A DNA stretch of 64,000 nt, taken from the NCBI GenBank assembly GCA_910579525.1, contig CAJTUK010000003.1, positions 212,808 through 276,807 of the forward strand. Reading direction: 5' to 3'. The position numbers were made by a program, and so were the translations under genes. Below the pieces are notes generated by a model. The model searched no databases, was not told where the DNA came from, and saw nothing but the letters and a program-made list of their open reading frames with translations. Shown one piece after another: positions 9,513 through 17,278 of the stretch. The stretch is from an uncultured Christensenella sp. (GTDB lineage Bacteria > Bacillota > Clostridia > Christensenellales > Borkfalkiaceae). Numbering within the stretch: the stretch's first letter is position 1; each line of letters begins with the position of its first letter.

Positions 9513-10760
9513 ATGATAAACGTACCCAAGGGCACTAAAGACGTCTTGCCCACACAGTCGCACAAATGGCAATATATAGAGAACGCCGCGCGCGAAACAG
9601 CAAGAGCTTTCAACTATAAAGAGGTTCGCACGCCGGTGTTCGAGCACACCGAGCTTTTTTCGCGCGGCGTCGGAGAAACCACCGACGTCGTAAATAAAGA
9701 GATGTATACGTTTGAAGATAAGGGCGGGCGCTCAATAACTCTCAAACCGGAAGGAACCGCAGGCGTTGCGAGAATGTTTATAGAAAACGGGCTTGCAAGC
9801 TCCCCGTTGCCCGTAAAAACATATTATATAACCCCTGCGTTCCGCTACGAAAGACCGCAGGCGGGGAGACTGCGCGAATTCCACCAGTTCGGTTTCGAAG
9901 CGTTCGGTTCAGCCGCTCCCGAAACGGACGCGGAAGTTATTTTTGCCGCGTCGGGCTTTTTGAACAAGCTGGGTTTAAAGGGGGTAAAGCTTGAAATAAA
10001 TTCGATTGGGTGCCCCATATGCCGCGCCGAATACAATAAAGCGCTCAAAAATTACTTTAAACCGCACCTTGAAAATATGTGCCCGACCTGCCGCTCGCGG
10101 TTTGACAAAAACCCTCTGCGTATGCTCGACTGCAAGGAAGAGGGATGTAAAAAAATCACCGCGCGCGCTCCCGAAATTCTCGATTATCTCTGTCCCGACT
10201 GCAAAAAACACTTTGAAAGGGTCAAAGAGCTTTTAAGCTCGCAAGGTTTGCAATATTCCGTTAATTCGCACATAGTACGGGGTCTGGACTATTATACCCG
10301 TACGGTTTTCGAGTTTTTATCGGGTGAAATCGGCTCCCAGAGCGCTGTTTGCGCGGGCGGTCGCTACGACAATCTGTTAAAAGAGCTCGGCGGAAACGAT
10401 TTGCCAGCCATAGGCTTCGCGGCGGGCGTGGAAAGGCTCATTTTACTTATGGAAAACACGGGCGTTCCTTTTCCGGAAGAGGACAAGCCCCTGATATATC
10501 TTGCGGGGATGGACGATAGTTCCCGCGCGCTCTGTTTTAAAACCGCGTTATATCTGCGGGGCAAAGGCGTCTGCGCGGAAGTGGATCACATGCAAAGGAG
10601 CGTAAAGGCACAGCTGAAATACGCCGATAAAATAGGTGCAAAGCACGTAGCTGTTATAGGGGAAACCGAAATGCAGTCGGGCGAAGTTGCCTTAAAGCGC
10701 ATGTCGGACGGCTTTACCCAAACGGTTAAAATAGAAGAAATCTACTCATACTTAAAATAA
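9513..10760 (+). CDS. hisS: Histidyl-tRNA synthetase
   Basis: The 415-residue class II synthetase charges tRNA-His. Motif 1 region (YKEVRTPVFEHTELFSRGVGE), motif 2 (FRYERPQAGRLREFHQ), the histidine-specific RGLDYYTRTVFE and motif 3 (GFAAGVERL) are all present. A Cys-rich stretch (CPICR, CPTCR, CPDCKKHF) sits in the insertion domain, as in other Firmicutes HisRS. AGGAGA precedes the ATG. The 156-bp leader shows no T-box specifier or antiterminator that I can recognise. Confidence 0.96.
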   Translation: MINVPKGTKDVLPTQSHKWQYIENAARETARAFNYKEVRTPVFEHTELFSRGVGETTDVVNKEMYTFEDKGGRSITLKPEGTAGVARMFIENGLASSPLPVKTYYITPAFRYERPQAGRLREFHQFGFEAFGSAAPETDAEVIFAASGFLNKLGLKGVKLEINSIGCPICRAEYNKALKNYFKPHLENMCPTCRSRFDKNPLRMLDCKEEGCKKITARAPEILDYLCPDCKKHFERVKELLSSQGLQYSVNSHIVRGLDYYTRTVFEFLSGEIGSQSAVCAGGRYDNLLKELGGNDLPAIGFAAGVERLILLMENTGVPFPEEDKPLIYLAGMDDSSRALCFKTALYLRGKGVCAEVDHMQRSVKAQLKYADKIGAKHVAVIGETEMQSGEVALKRMSDGFTQTVKIEEIYSYLK

Positions 10761-10782
10761 TTATTAAACAGGAGAAAATACA

Positions 10783-11094
10783 ATGGAACAAATCAATAAA
10801 GAAAAATTCGACGAGTTGTTAAAGGGCGAAAAACCCGTAGTTTGCGACTTCTACGCCGATTGGTGCGGACCCTGCAAAATGCTTGCGCCCGTAATGGAAG
10901 ACATGAGCGGCAAATTCAAAGACAGCGCTGAATTCGTCAAAGTCAACGTAGACGATAATCCGGAGCTTTCCGTCCGCTACGGAATTATGTCCATACCGTT
11001 CGTCGCGGTGTTTAAGGGCGGCGAGCTTTCGGCAAAGAGCGTAGGATATATGTCCAAAAGCGAGGCGGAAGAATTCCTTCAAAAAAATATTTAA
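10783..11094 (+). CDS. trxA: Thioredoxin
   Basis: A 103-residue classical thioredoxin with active site WCGPC (residues 27-31), the cis-proline loop SIPFVAVFK and normal length. It reduces protein disulfides with electrons from thioredoxin reductase, which is not in the window. AGGAG lies ahead of the ATG. A strong intrinsic terminator follows the stop by a few bases. Confidence 0.96.
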   Translation: MEQINKEKFDELLKGEKPVVCDFYADWCGPCKMLAPVMEDMSGKFKDSAEFVKVNVDDNPELSVRYGIMSIPFVAVFKGGELSAKSVGYMSKSEAEEFLQKNI

Positions 11095-11099
11095 AATCA

Positions 11100-11125
11100 G
11101 GCAAGCGCACGCTTGCCTTTTTTTT
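11100..11125 (+). terminator. Intrinsic terminator after trxA
   Basis: GGCAAGCG-CA-CGCTTGCC forms an 8-bp perfect stem, directly followed by eight T. It closes the hisS-trxA transcript. Confidence 0.92.
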
Positions 11126-11166
11126 CGGAATAAAATAAAATTAAATAAAAAACAACGGAGCCGTAA

Positions 11167-12417
11167 ATGATAGATATCTCGCTCATCGCCCAGACCGATC
11201 CCGAAATCGCCGAAGCCCTCAAAAAAGAGCTCGGCCGTCAGCAAAACAATATAGAACTTATCGCAAGCGAAAATTTCGTTTCTCCCGCGGTGCTCGCCGC
11301 GGCGGGCAGCCACCTCACCAACAAATACGCGGAAGGCTATCCCGCTCACCGTTACTACGGCGGCTGTCAGTTCGTAGATATAGCCGAAGACCTCGCTCGC
11401 GAAAGGCTCAAACAGATTTTCGGGTGCGAATACTGCAACGTTCAGCCCCATTCGGGCGCAAGCGCAAACCTCGCGGTGCTCTTTGCGTGTTGTCAGCCCG
11501 GCGATACCGTTATGGGTATGAATCTTGCCCACGGCGGTCACCTCTCACATGGTTCGCCCGTCAATATTTCGGGCAAATATTTCAATATAGTGCCCTACGG
11601 CGTTAAAGAGGGCAGCGAGGTTATAGACTACGATGAAATGGAGCGCATAGCCCTCGACTGCAAACCCAAGGTCATAATTTCAGGCGCGAGCGCTTACCCC
11701 CGCACCATAGATTTCAAACGAGTGCGCGAAATATGCGATAAAGCGGGTGCTTTGATGTTTGTCGATATCGCCCATATCGCGGGACTCGTCGCGGCAGGGT
11801 TGCACCCGTCGCCGGTACCTTACGCGGATTTCGTCACCACTACCACGCACAAAACGCTTCGCGGACCCCGCGGCGGCGTGATAATGTGTAAAGAAGAATG
11901 GGGCAAGGCTATAGACAAAGCGGTTTTCCCCGGCATTCAGGGCGGTCCGCTCATGCATATAATCGCGGCAAAGGCGGTTGCGTTTAAAGAGGCGCTCTCC
12001 CCCGAATTCAAAGAGTATCAAAAACAAATAATATCAAACGCCAAAGCTATGGCTGACGAATTCGATAAACTCGGCGTAAAGATGGTTAGCGGCGGAACTG
12101 ATAACCACCTCATACTTTTGAACCTCACGGATAAAGGCATTACCGGCAAAGAGCTCGAAAAACTTTTAGACGAAGTCCACATTACGGTAAACAAAAACGC
12201 AATTCCTTTCGATACTCAAAAACCCTTCGTAACTTCGGGTATAAGAATAGGCACTCCCGCAATGACGTCGCGCGGAATGAAGGAGAACGAAGCCCGCGTC
12301 GTCGCAAGACTGATAACCGACGTTATTAAAAAGCGCGAGGGCGCGTTCGACGATGTCTCGGCAGAAGTCGCAAAACTCTGCAAGGCGTTCCCCTTATACG
12401 AAAACTGCGTTAAGTAA
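11167..12417 (+). CDS. glyA: Serine hydroxymethyltransferase
   Basis: This PLP enzyme interconverts serine and glycine and feeds one-carbon units to folate. The sequence shows [33 protein letters not shown] and the PLP-lysine motif [13 protein letters not shown] (Lys near 229). The 416-residue length is normal. ACGGAG precedes the ATG. It has terminators on both sides and forms its own transcription unit. Confidence 0.97.
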   Translation: MIDISLIAQTDPEIAEALKKELGRQQNNIELIASENFVSPAVLAAAGSHLTNKYAEGYPAHRYYGGCQFVDIAEDLARERLKQIFGCEYCNVQPHSGASANLAVLFACCQPGDTVMGMNLAHGGHLSHGSPVNISGKYFNIVPYGVKEGSEVIDYDEMERIALDCKPKVIISGASAYPRTIDFKRVREICDKAGALMFVDIAHIAGLVAAGLHPSPVPYADFVTTTTHKTLRGPRGGVIMCKEEWGKAIDKAVFPGIQGGPLMHIIAAKAVAFKEALSPEFKEYQKQIISNAKAMADEFDKLGVKMVSGGTDNHLILLNLTDKGITGKELEKLLDEVHITVNKNAIPFDTQKPFVTSGIRIGTPAMTSRGMKENEARVVARLITDVIKKREGAFDDVSAEVAKLCKAFPLYENCVK

Positions 12418-12435
12418 TTTCATATTAAAACGTTC

Positions 12436-12472
12436 CGCCCGCGCTTTTTAAGCGCGGGCGTTTTCCGTTTTT
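12436..12472 (+). terminator. Intrinsic terminator after glyA
   Basis: A 10-bp GC-rich stem (CGCCCGCGCT with AGCGCGGGCG, loop TTTTA) is followed by TTTTCCGTTTTT. Confidence 0.9.
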
Positions 12473-12508
12473 AAGTCTTGCATGCAAAGTGAAAAATTAA
12501 TGAAACCG

Positions 12509-12537
12509 TTGATTTCGGGATAAAAATAGTTTATAAT
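12509..12537 (+). promoter_or_regulatory. Promoter of the degV gene
   Basis: -35 TTGATT (12509-12514), 17-bp spacer, -10 TATAAT (12532-12537), about 20 bp before the ATG-proximal Shine-Dalgarno. Confidence 0.85.
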
Positions 12538-12563
12538 TGTAAAAAAGGAATAAAGGTGAAAAA

Positions 12564-13409
12564 ATGAACATAAAAATAACTGCGGACTCCACTTGCGATT
12601 TGGGCGAAGAACTTACTTCAAAATACGGGGTCGGCATAATTCCGCTCCGCGTTATCATGGGCGATAAAAGTCTGCGCGACGGACTCGACGTAACTCCGCA
12701 GGATATTTTCCGCTTCGTGGCGGAAACGGGCGTTCTTCCAAAAACCAGCGCCCCTTCGCGCGAAGAATACGCCGAATTTTTTGCGGAAAATTTAAAATCC
12801 GCCGACGCGCTTATCCATTATAATATTTCTTCAAAGGCTTCCGTGTCTTACGAAAACGCCCTCGCCGCTTCCAAAGAGTTCGGCGATAAAGTATATGTCG
12901 TAGACAGCCTTGCGCTCTCTACGGGGCAGGGCTTGCTCGTTTTAAATGCGTGCGACCTCGCAAAAGAGGGGCGTTTCCCCCAAGATATAGTCCAAATAAC
13001 GCAAAATCTTCGCGCAAAAGTCAACACTTCGTTCGTACCCGACGCACTTGACTACCTTCACAAGGGCGGCAGATGTTCGCTCGCCGCTCTCATGGGCGCC
13101 AAAGTTTTGAAACTTCACCCGATGATAGATATGAAGGACGGAAAGCTCTACGCCAAAAAGAAGTATATGGGCGGGCTTGAAAGGTGCCTTAAAACTTACG
13201 TCAACGACCTTGCGGCAACGTATGGCTCATACGAAAAAACGCGCTGTTTCATCACTCACTCCAACTGCGAAAAAGAAGTGGTGGACAGAGTGCGCGCACA
13301 GGTCGAAAATATGTTTTGCTTCGATGAAATTTTAGAAACCACCGCGGGCTGCGTGGTAACTTCCCATTGCGGAAAAAACACCCTCGGCGTGCTGTTTATC
13401 TGTGAATAA
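12564..13409 (+). CDS. DegV family fatty-acid-binding protein
   Basis: The 281-residue protein has the DegV signatures: ITADSTCDL at the N-terminus, TSAPSREEY, DSLALSTGQGLLV and the LDYLHKGGRCS loop that contacts the bound fatty acid. In Firmicutes such proteins (FakB) present fatty acids to the kinase FakA, and a FakA homologue lies at 46.2 kb in this window, so the two may work together. It has its own promoter and a GGAATAAAGG ribosome site. Confidence 0.9.
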   Translation: MNIKITADSTCDLGEELTSKYGVGIIPLRVIMGDKSLRDGLDVTPQDIFRFVAETGVLPKTSAPSREEYAEFFAENLKSADALIHYNISSKASVSYENALAASKEFGDKVYVVDSLALSTGQGLLVLNACDLAKEGRFPQDIVQITQNLRAKVNTSFVPDALDYLHKGGRCSLAALMGAKVLKLHPMIDMKDGKLYAKKKYMGGLERCLKTYVNDLAATYGSYEKTRCFITHSNCEKEVVDRVRAQVENMFCFDEILETTAGCVVTSHCGKNTLGVLFICE

Positions 13410-13417
13410 GAGGTTTA

Positions 13418-13897
13418 ATGAAAGTAATTTTTCTCGATATAGACGGGGTGCTCAACTCCCGCGCATACGATAAAAAAAGGGATATTAACGCGCAAACAAA
13501 CATCGACGAAACACGCCTGCCGTTGGTTAAAAGAATAGTGGAAGAAACGGGCGCGAAAATAGTTTTGAGCTCTACTTGGCGCGAAGATTGGGAAAAAGAC
13601 CCCGATATATGCCGCGAAGACGGCGTTTATATAAATCAAACGTTCTCAAAGTTCGGGCTCGAAATTTTCGATAAAACGCCCTTTCTCGGTATCTGCGCCG
13701 ACCGTAGCGAAGAGATTAAAACATGGCTTGAAGAAACTCCTCATAATATCGAAAGTTTTGTTATCATAGACGATTACCGCTTCGGCTGGGGCTCGCTTTC
13801 CGATAACTTTGTAAAAACCAATCCCAACTTCGGACTCGGGCTCGAAGAAGAGCATGTATTAAAAGCGATAAAAATACTCAATTACACCACTCCCTAA
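13418..13897 (+). CDS. HAD-superfamily protein (Swiss-army-knife RNA-repair type HAD)
   Basis: The 159-residue protein starts with the HAD motif I FLDIDGVLNS, has motif II as IVLSSTWRED, and ends with VIIDDYRFGW followed by a LGL segment. This compact layout resembles the stand-alone HAD domains of the HAD_SAK type (Pfam PF18143), phosphatase-like domains whose cellular substrates are largely unknown. It follows degV by 8 bp behind AGAGG and probably shares its transcript. Confidence 0.8.
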   Translation: MKVIFLDIDGVLNSRAYDKKRDINAQTNIDETRLPLVKRIVEETGAKIVLSSTWREDWEKDPDICREDGVYINQTFSKFGLEIFDKTPFLGICADRSEEIKTWLEETPHNIESFVIIDDYRFGWGSLSDNFVKTNPNFGLGLEEEHVLKAIKILNYTTP

Positions 13898-14015
13898 ACC
13901 CGTGGACAGCGTCTATGCCGTCAAAATACTGCGGTGGCGGTGTTTCGGGTTGTCGGCGCGGTCGTGTTTCTCTATTCAAAAAGCGTTAAATTGCCGCGCA
14001 CACTCTTTCAAACGC

Positions 14016-14044
14016 TTGACAGCGCCGTTATTGCGCTATATAAT
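14016..14044 (+). promoter_or_regulatory. Promoter of the FMN riboswitch-ribU unit
   Basis: Perfect -35 TTGACA (14016-14021), 17-bp spacer, perfect -10 TATAAT (14039-14044). Transcription would start about 10 bp before the riboswitch. Confidence 0.92.
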
Positions 14045-14062
14045 TAAACTACAATTTAAAGT

Positions 14063-14176
14063 TATTCTTTGGGGCGGGGTGAAATTCCCCACCGGCAGTA
14101 TAGTCTGCGAAAGCCGCAAGGCTCCGAACGGGTGCAATTCCCGTACCGACGGTAAAGTCCGGATGATAAAAGAATT
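14063..14176 (+). ncRNA. FMN riboswitch (RFN element)
   Basis: The RFN core is intact: GGGGCGGGGTGAAATTCCCC, ACCGGCAGTA, the AAAGCC and GAACGGGTGCAATTCCCGT arms and ACCGACGGT...AGTCCGGATG. P1 closes between ATTCTTT (14064-14070) and AAAGAAT (14169-14175). Rising FMN would favour the terminator just downstream and switch off the riboflavin transporter. Confidence 0.97.
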
Positions 14177-14198
14177 TAAAGCGTTTTTCGTTTTGGCG

Positions 14199-14223
14199 CG
14201 CCCCGATTTTTCGGGGCGTTTTT
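14199..14223 (+). terminator. Riboswitch expression-platform terminator
   Basis: CGCCCCGA-TTTT-TCGGGGCG with a following T run, between the FMN aptamer and the ribU start. It fits transcription-termination control. Confidence 0.9.
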
Positions 14224-14271
14224 AATTACAAAGAACAACTTTAAAAATAAATTTTTAAGGAGTTTTTTGTT

Positions 14272-15060
14272 ATGGAACAAACAAACGGGCTCTCCGCCTC
14301 GCAAAGCGGAGAGGAACAAACTGCGGAACTGCAATCCGTAAACGGGGCGACGGAAGATAACGCGCAAATGCGCGGCGTAAACGCCGTCGGCAAAAAAGTC
14401 GGCTTTGGCGAACGGCTCAAAAATTACTTCACGGCAACTCGCATAGCGTATATGGCGCTGTTTACCGCTCTGTCTTACGTCTTATATCTGCCGTACCTCG
14501 AATTTTCGCTTATCCCCGCGGTCCCCTTTTTAAAAGTTGACTTTTCAAATTCGTTCGTTCTCGTTGCGGGCTTTTCGCTCGGACCGGTGGCGGGCGTGGT
14601 AGTAGGGGTGCTTAAAGAGCTTATCCACGCGCTCACTTTCTCGTCGACGTCGGGCGTAGGCGAACTTGCCAACATTTTGATTATGTTGCCCTACGTGCTC
14701 GTGCCCTCTATACTTTACAAAAAATTCAAGGGCATAAAATCAGTGCTTGCAATTCTCGGCGGCTGTTGTCTTTTGCAGGCGATTTGGTCTATTCCCGTCA
14801 ATTATCTGCTCACGTTCCCGTTCTTTTTGCTCACGTTCCACTTCCCCGGCGTAGAAACGTGGCTCGACGGTATGAACTACTATTTGACCGTATGGTATTG
14901 GGCGGTGCTTTTCAACCTCGTTAAAACCGTGCTCGTAACGGTGGCGGTGTTGCTTCTCTATAAGCCTCTCTCGCGGCTGATTAAAGTCACTCACGAAAAG
15001 TTCGAGCGCATGCGCAAAAAACAGCTCAAACGTGAAGCCGAATCAAAAAATAACCTTTAA
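14272..15060 (+). CDS. ribU: RibU-type riboflavin ECF transporter S component
   Basis: The 262-residue protein is an energy-coupling-factor substrate-binding membrane subunit with six hydrophobic helices from about residue 62 on. The segment YLPYLEFSLIPAVPFLKVDFS and the ALxFSSTSGVGELANILI region match the RibU family. The FMN riboswitch upstream is the main support for riboflavin as substrate. Unusual is a hydrophilic N-terminal extension of about 55 residues before the first helix. The ATPase and T subunits are not in the window. AAGGAG precedes the ATG. Confidence 0.92.
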   Translation: MEQTNGLSASQSGEEQTAELQSVNGATEDNAQMRGVNAVGKKVGFGERLKNYFTATRIAYMALFTALSYVLYLPYLEFSLIPAVPFLKVDFSNSFVLVAGFSLGPVAGVVVGVLKELIHALTFSSTSGVGELANILIMLPYVLVPSILYKKFKGIKSVLAILGGCCLLQAIWSIPVNYLLTFPFFLLTFHFPGVETWLDGMNYYLTVWYWAVLFNLVKTVLVTVAVLLLYKPLSRLIKVTHEKFERMRKKQLKREAESKNNL

Positions 15061-15070
15061 TAAAATTAAC

Positions 15071-15100
15071 CCCGCCCGCGCTTATTTAAGCGCGGGCGGG
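15071..15100. terminator. Shared terminator between ribU and the HTH array
   Basis: A 14-bp perfect stem (CCCGCCCGCGCTTA paired with its complement, two-base loop) sits between convergent genes. AT-rich flanks on both sides suggest it serves both strands. Confidence 0.8.
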
Positions 15101-15106
15101 TAACTT

Positions 15107-15556
15107 TTACTCTCTGCCTAAAATATAATCGAGCGAAGTATTAAAAAATTTGGCTAAAATTATCGCATTGTCAACGGTAGGGTAACGTTTTCCGTTGAAC
15201 CAATCGTCAACGCTCTGTTTCGCAAAACGGATTTCGCGTAAACGGATTTGTTTCATAAATTTGTATCGCGTCAGCCTGTTTTCGTCAAGCAATTTTCTGA
15301 AACTGACATAAAACGGAGGCGCACTTTTAAAGTTGATTTCAGGATTTTCTTTTGTTAAACCCAAAATATAATCCGCCGAACAGTTAAAATAATCGCAAAT
15401 TGTTATCAGATTCGGCAACGTCGGCAAAATTTCTTTGCGGCTGTATTTATAAACTAACGAAAGATCTATGCCCGTGCTTTCGGCAAAAGTTTTCGGCGTT
15501 AGTTTATTATCCAAAATCAATTCGTAAAAGTTTTCCCCAAAATTCGATAAGTACAT
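15107..15556 (-). CDS. Double XRE-type HTH regulator, array gene 4
   Basis: The 149-residue protein has two helix-turn-helix XRE domains in tandem. The first is about residues 1-60, ending NCSADYILGL; the second is about 80-149, with VDDWFNGKRYPTVDN and ending TSLDYILGRE. It is the last gene of a four-gene tandem array on the minus strand. The only ribosome-site-like sequence ahead is the GGAAGAGAG that codes the final residues of the upstream gene. DNA targets are unknown; self-regulation of the array is plausible. Confidence 0.85.
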   Translation of the reverse strand: MYLSNFGENFYELILDNKLTPKTFAESTGIDLSLVYKYSRKEILPTLPNLITICDYFNCSADYILGLTKENPEINFKSAPPFYVSFRKLLDENRLTRYKFMKQIRLREIRFAKQSVDDWFNGKRYPTVDNAIILAKFFNTSLDYILGRE

Positions 15557-15566
15557 AAAAATTCAA

Positions 15567-16004
15567 TTACTCTCTTCCGAGAATATAATCTATTCGGCAA
15601 TCGAAATGTTCCGCAATTCTTATTACACTGTCAAGAGTAGGTTCGCTCTCACCGTTTTTCCATTCAAAAAACGTACTTTCCGGAATTTCCGCCTTGTTAT
15701 AAAATTCGCAATAATTTTTGCAAAGCTGTTTTGCTAAAAATACTATGCGTTCGGAAAACGGAGGGCAGGTCTTAAAAATCAGATTTTTACCGTCTGCTTC
15801 TTTACCGAGCAAAAAGTCGGTGGAGCAACCGAAATAATCTGCAAGCAATATCAAATTTTTAACCGACGGTAAATTATGCGCCTTGCGGTAACGCGTAATC
15901 GTCGGAGGCGGCAAGCCCAGTTCGGCGGCTAACGCTTTTGCCGTCATTTCGCCGTTATCAAACATCAGCTCTTTTAACCTTTCGGCAAACATTGACAAGT
16001 ACAT
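15567..16004 (-). CDS. Double XRE-type HTH regulator, array gene 3
   Basis: About 145 residues with two XRE HTH domains: the first ends GCSTDFLLGK, the second contains TFFEWKNGESEPTLDS and ends RIDYILGRE. I use the ATG at 16004 because it aligns with the MYLSxF start of gene 4; the frame is open 12 codons further, but those overlap the upstream gene. GGAAGGGAG, inside the LGRE codons of the upstream gene, is the likely ribosome site, 13 bases from the ATG. Confidence 0.82.
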   Translation of the reverse strand: MYLSMFAERLKELMFDNGEMTAKALAAELGLPPPTITRYRKAHNLPSVKNLILLADYFGCSTDFLLGKEADGKNLIFKTCPPFSERIVFLAKQLCKNYCEFYNKAEIPESTFFEWKNGESEPTLDSVIRIAEHFDCRIDYILGRE

Positions 16005-16014
16005 AAAAATTAAA

Positions 16015-16451
16015 TTACTCCCTTCCGAGAATATAATCAAGCGAACATTTCAAATAGTTCTTTAAACGTATCAAATTATCAACCGAAGGCGTAAATTTTC
16101 CGTTATACCAACTGTCAAGGCAATTTAAAGATAATCCCGTATCAACGTGTATGCGGTAACGCTTCAAATTCCTTTCGCGCAAAATTTCTTTAAATCGCGT
16201 TGCAAAATCGGGAGTTTTCTTAAAACCGCTATTCTCGTCAAATGCGACAAATCCCAACAAATAATCTACCGAACAGTTATACGTGTCTGCAATTTTGATT
16301 ATTGCGGTCAAATGCGGCAAATACTCTTTACGCAAATATCTGTAAACTTCGGAATAAGCTATATCCACTGAACGGGCAAACTCTTCAACGGTGATTTGTT
16401 TTTCGTCAATCAGCTCTTTTTTAAATTTTCCCCAAAGTTTTGTAAAATCAT
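16015..16451 (-). CDS. Double XRE-type HTH regulator, array gene 2, needs -1 frameshift
   Basis: The ATG at 16451 overlaps the stop of gene 1 (TAATG) and encodes MILQNFGENLKK, matching paralogues, but runs into TGA at codon 14. The remaining two HTH domains (VEEFARSVDIAYSEVYRYLR and SLNCLDSWYNG...SLDYILGRE) are in the -1 frame. The switch point is A-AAA-AAG (16422-16416), the classic slippery heptamer in the correct phase, giving ...NLKK-ELIDEKQIT. This could be programmed frameshifting, a poly-A length mutation, or a sequencing error. A frame-only start at 16506 would give an N-terminus unlike the paralogues. Confidence 0.7.
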
Positions 16452-16906
16452 TATTCTTTTGTTCTGCCCAAAACAAAATCGACGGAGCAGTTAAGAGCTT
16501 TTGCAATTTTTATTAAATTATTTGCGGAAGGTAAAGTTTTACCCGTTTTCCAATACCCGAAAACAGAATGCGCAATTTCGGTGTCTTTTTCGAGCTTATA
16601 TTGTGAAATCTCAAAATAATCCAAAAGTTCGCCTAATCTTTTGCTGAACGGCGGGCAAGGCAAAAAGTTTTGCGTATACTTTTTGTCTGTCAGTCCAAGC
16701 AAATAATCTGTTGAGCAATTAAACTTTTGCGCAAGAGCAACAAGGTTTTCAAAAGACGGCATCTTTTCGTCGCGCAAATATCGGCTGATAGTCGAGCGTT
16801 CGATTGCCAATCCGTCCGCAAGACTTTGGCTCGTAAAACCGTTTTCGCTCATAAGTTCCGCTAAACTTTCAGAAAAATTCGACAAAATATTACATTCCTT
16901 TCGCAT
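16451..16906 (-). CDS. Double XRE-type HTH regulator, array gene 1
   Basis: Up to 151 residues with two XRE HTH domains: the first has IERSTISRYLRDEKMPSFEN and ends NCSTDYLLGL; the second has HSVFGYWKTGKTLPSANN and ends CSVDFVLGRTKE. The ATG at 16906 lacks a ribosome site. AAAGGAA lies just downstream of it and is well placed for a TTG at 16885, which starts at the SNF motif shared by the paralogues, so 16885 may be the true start. It faces a small gene across a 112-bp divergent promoter region. Confidence 0.83.
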   Translation of the reverse strand: MRKECNILSNFSESLAELMSENGFTSQSLADGLAIERSTISRYLRDEKMPSFENLVALAQKFNCSTDYLLGLTDKKYTQNFLPCPPFSKRLGELLDYFEISQYKLEKDTEIAHSVFGYWKTGKTLPSANNLIKIAKALNCSVDFVLGRTKE

Positions 16907-16940
16907 AATTCAATAAACATTATGGTCTAAACTTGCACAA

Positions 16941-16952
16941 AACGCTTGCGTT
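16941..16952. promoter_or_regulatory. Candidate operator between HTH array and 69-aa gene
   Basis: AACGC-TT-GCGTT is a perfect 5-bp inverted repeat that overlaps the -35 element of the rightward promoter. It is a reasonable binding site for one of the array regulators, by position only. Confidence 0.45.
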
Positions 16953-16974
16953 GGGCACATTTAGGATGTATACT
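16946..16974 (+). promoter_or_regulatory. Promoter of the 69-aa gene
   Basis: -35 TTGCGT (16946-16951), 17-bp spacer, -10 TATACT (16969-16974). Confidence 0.65.
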
Positions 16975-17018
16975 GGAACCATAAACCCAAGCGCGCAGGG
17001 AAATAAAGAGGTAAATTT

Positions 17019-17228
17019 ATGTTATCAAACAATCATGTATTTACAGACGTTGAAATCAGTTGTGCAAAACGCTCTAAAACTTTCAGTGCGGAAGATTTAG
17101 CAAGAGAAGTTGCACTCTGTTTAGAAGACCTTTTCGTTTGCAGATTCGTATTGCAAGACGCCGAAATAACAGTCGATTTTGCCGATAACAGCAAATATAA
17201 AATTAACGTAGAAAAACTTACAAAATAA
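17019..17228 (+). CDS. Unknown 69-residue protein opposite the HTH array
   Basis: A small, probably soluble protein without membrane helix or recognisable motif. It has alternating charged and hydrophobic residues (FSAEDLAREVALCLEDLFVC, then a beta-like end). AAAGAGG lies at the right distance from the ATG and a promoter precedes it, so translation is likely. Divergent placement beside four regulators suggests it is one of their targets. Confidence 0.65.
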   Translation: MLSNNHVFTDVEISCAKRSKTFSAEDLAREVALCLEDLFVCRFVLQDAEITVDFADNSKYKINVEKLTK

Positions 17229-17233
17229 AAAAG

Positions 17234-17262
17234 TTGCAAAAAACCGCCGTACGGATTATAAT
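17234..17262 (+). promoter_or_regulatory. Promoter of the tsaE operon, apparently leaderless
   Basis: -35 TTGCAA (17234-17239), 17-bp spacer, perfect -10 TATAAT (17257-17262). Only eight bases separate the -10 from the tsaE ATG, so transcription would start at or next to the ATG. Confidence 0.8.
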
Positions 17263-17278
17263 GTATCCGTATGGCGGT
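17243..17278. repeat. Imperfect inverted repeat spanning the tsaE start codon
   Basis: Two 14-base arms (ACCGCCGTACGGAT and ATCCGTATGGCGGT, 13 of 14 paired) flank TATAATGT. The -10 element lies in the loop and the tsaE ATG lies in the right arm. It may terminate the 69-aa gene transcript (CTTTATTT follows) or be a regulator site. Confidence 0.7.

Noticed and set aside
13902..14225. A 107-codon frame running through the FMN riboswitch.
   Set aside because: It spans promoter, aptamer and terminator, which explain this stretch better.
16015..16506. A 163-codon continuous frame for array gene 2 starting at 16506.
   Set aside because: Its first 27 residues overlap gene 1 and do not resemble the paralogues, whereas the ATG at 16451 with a -1 shift does.
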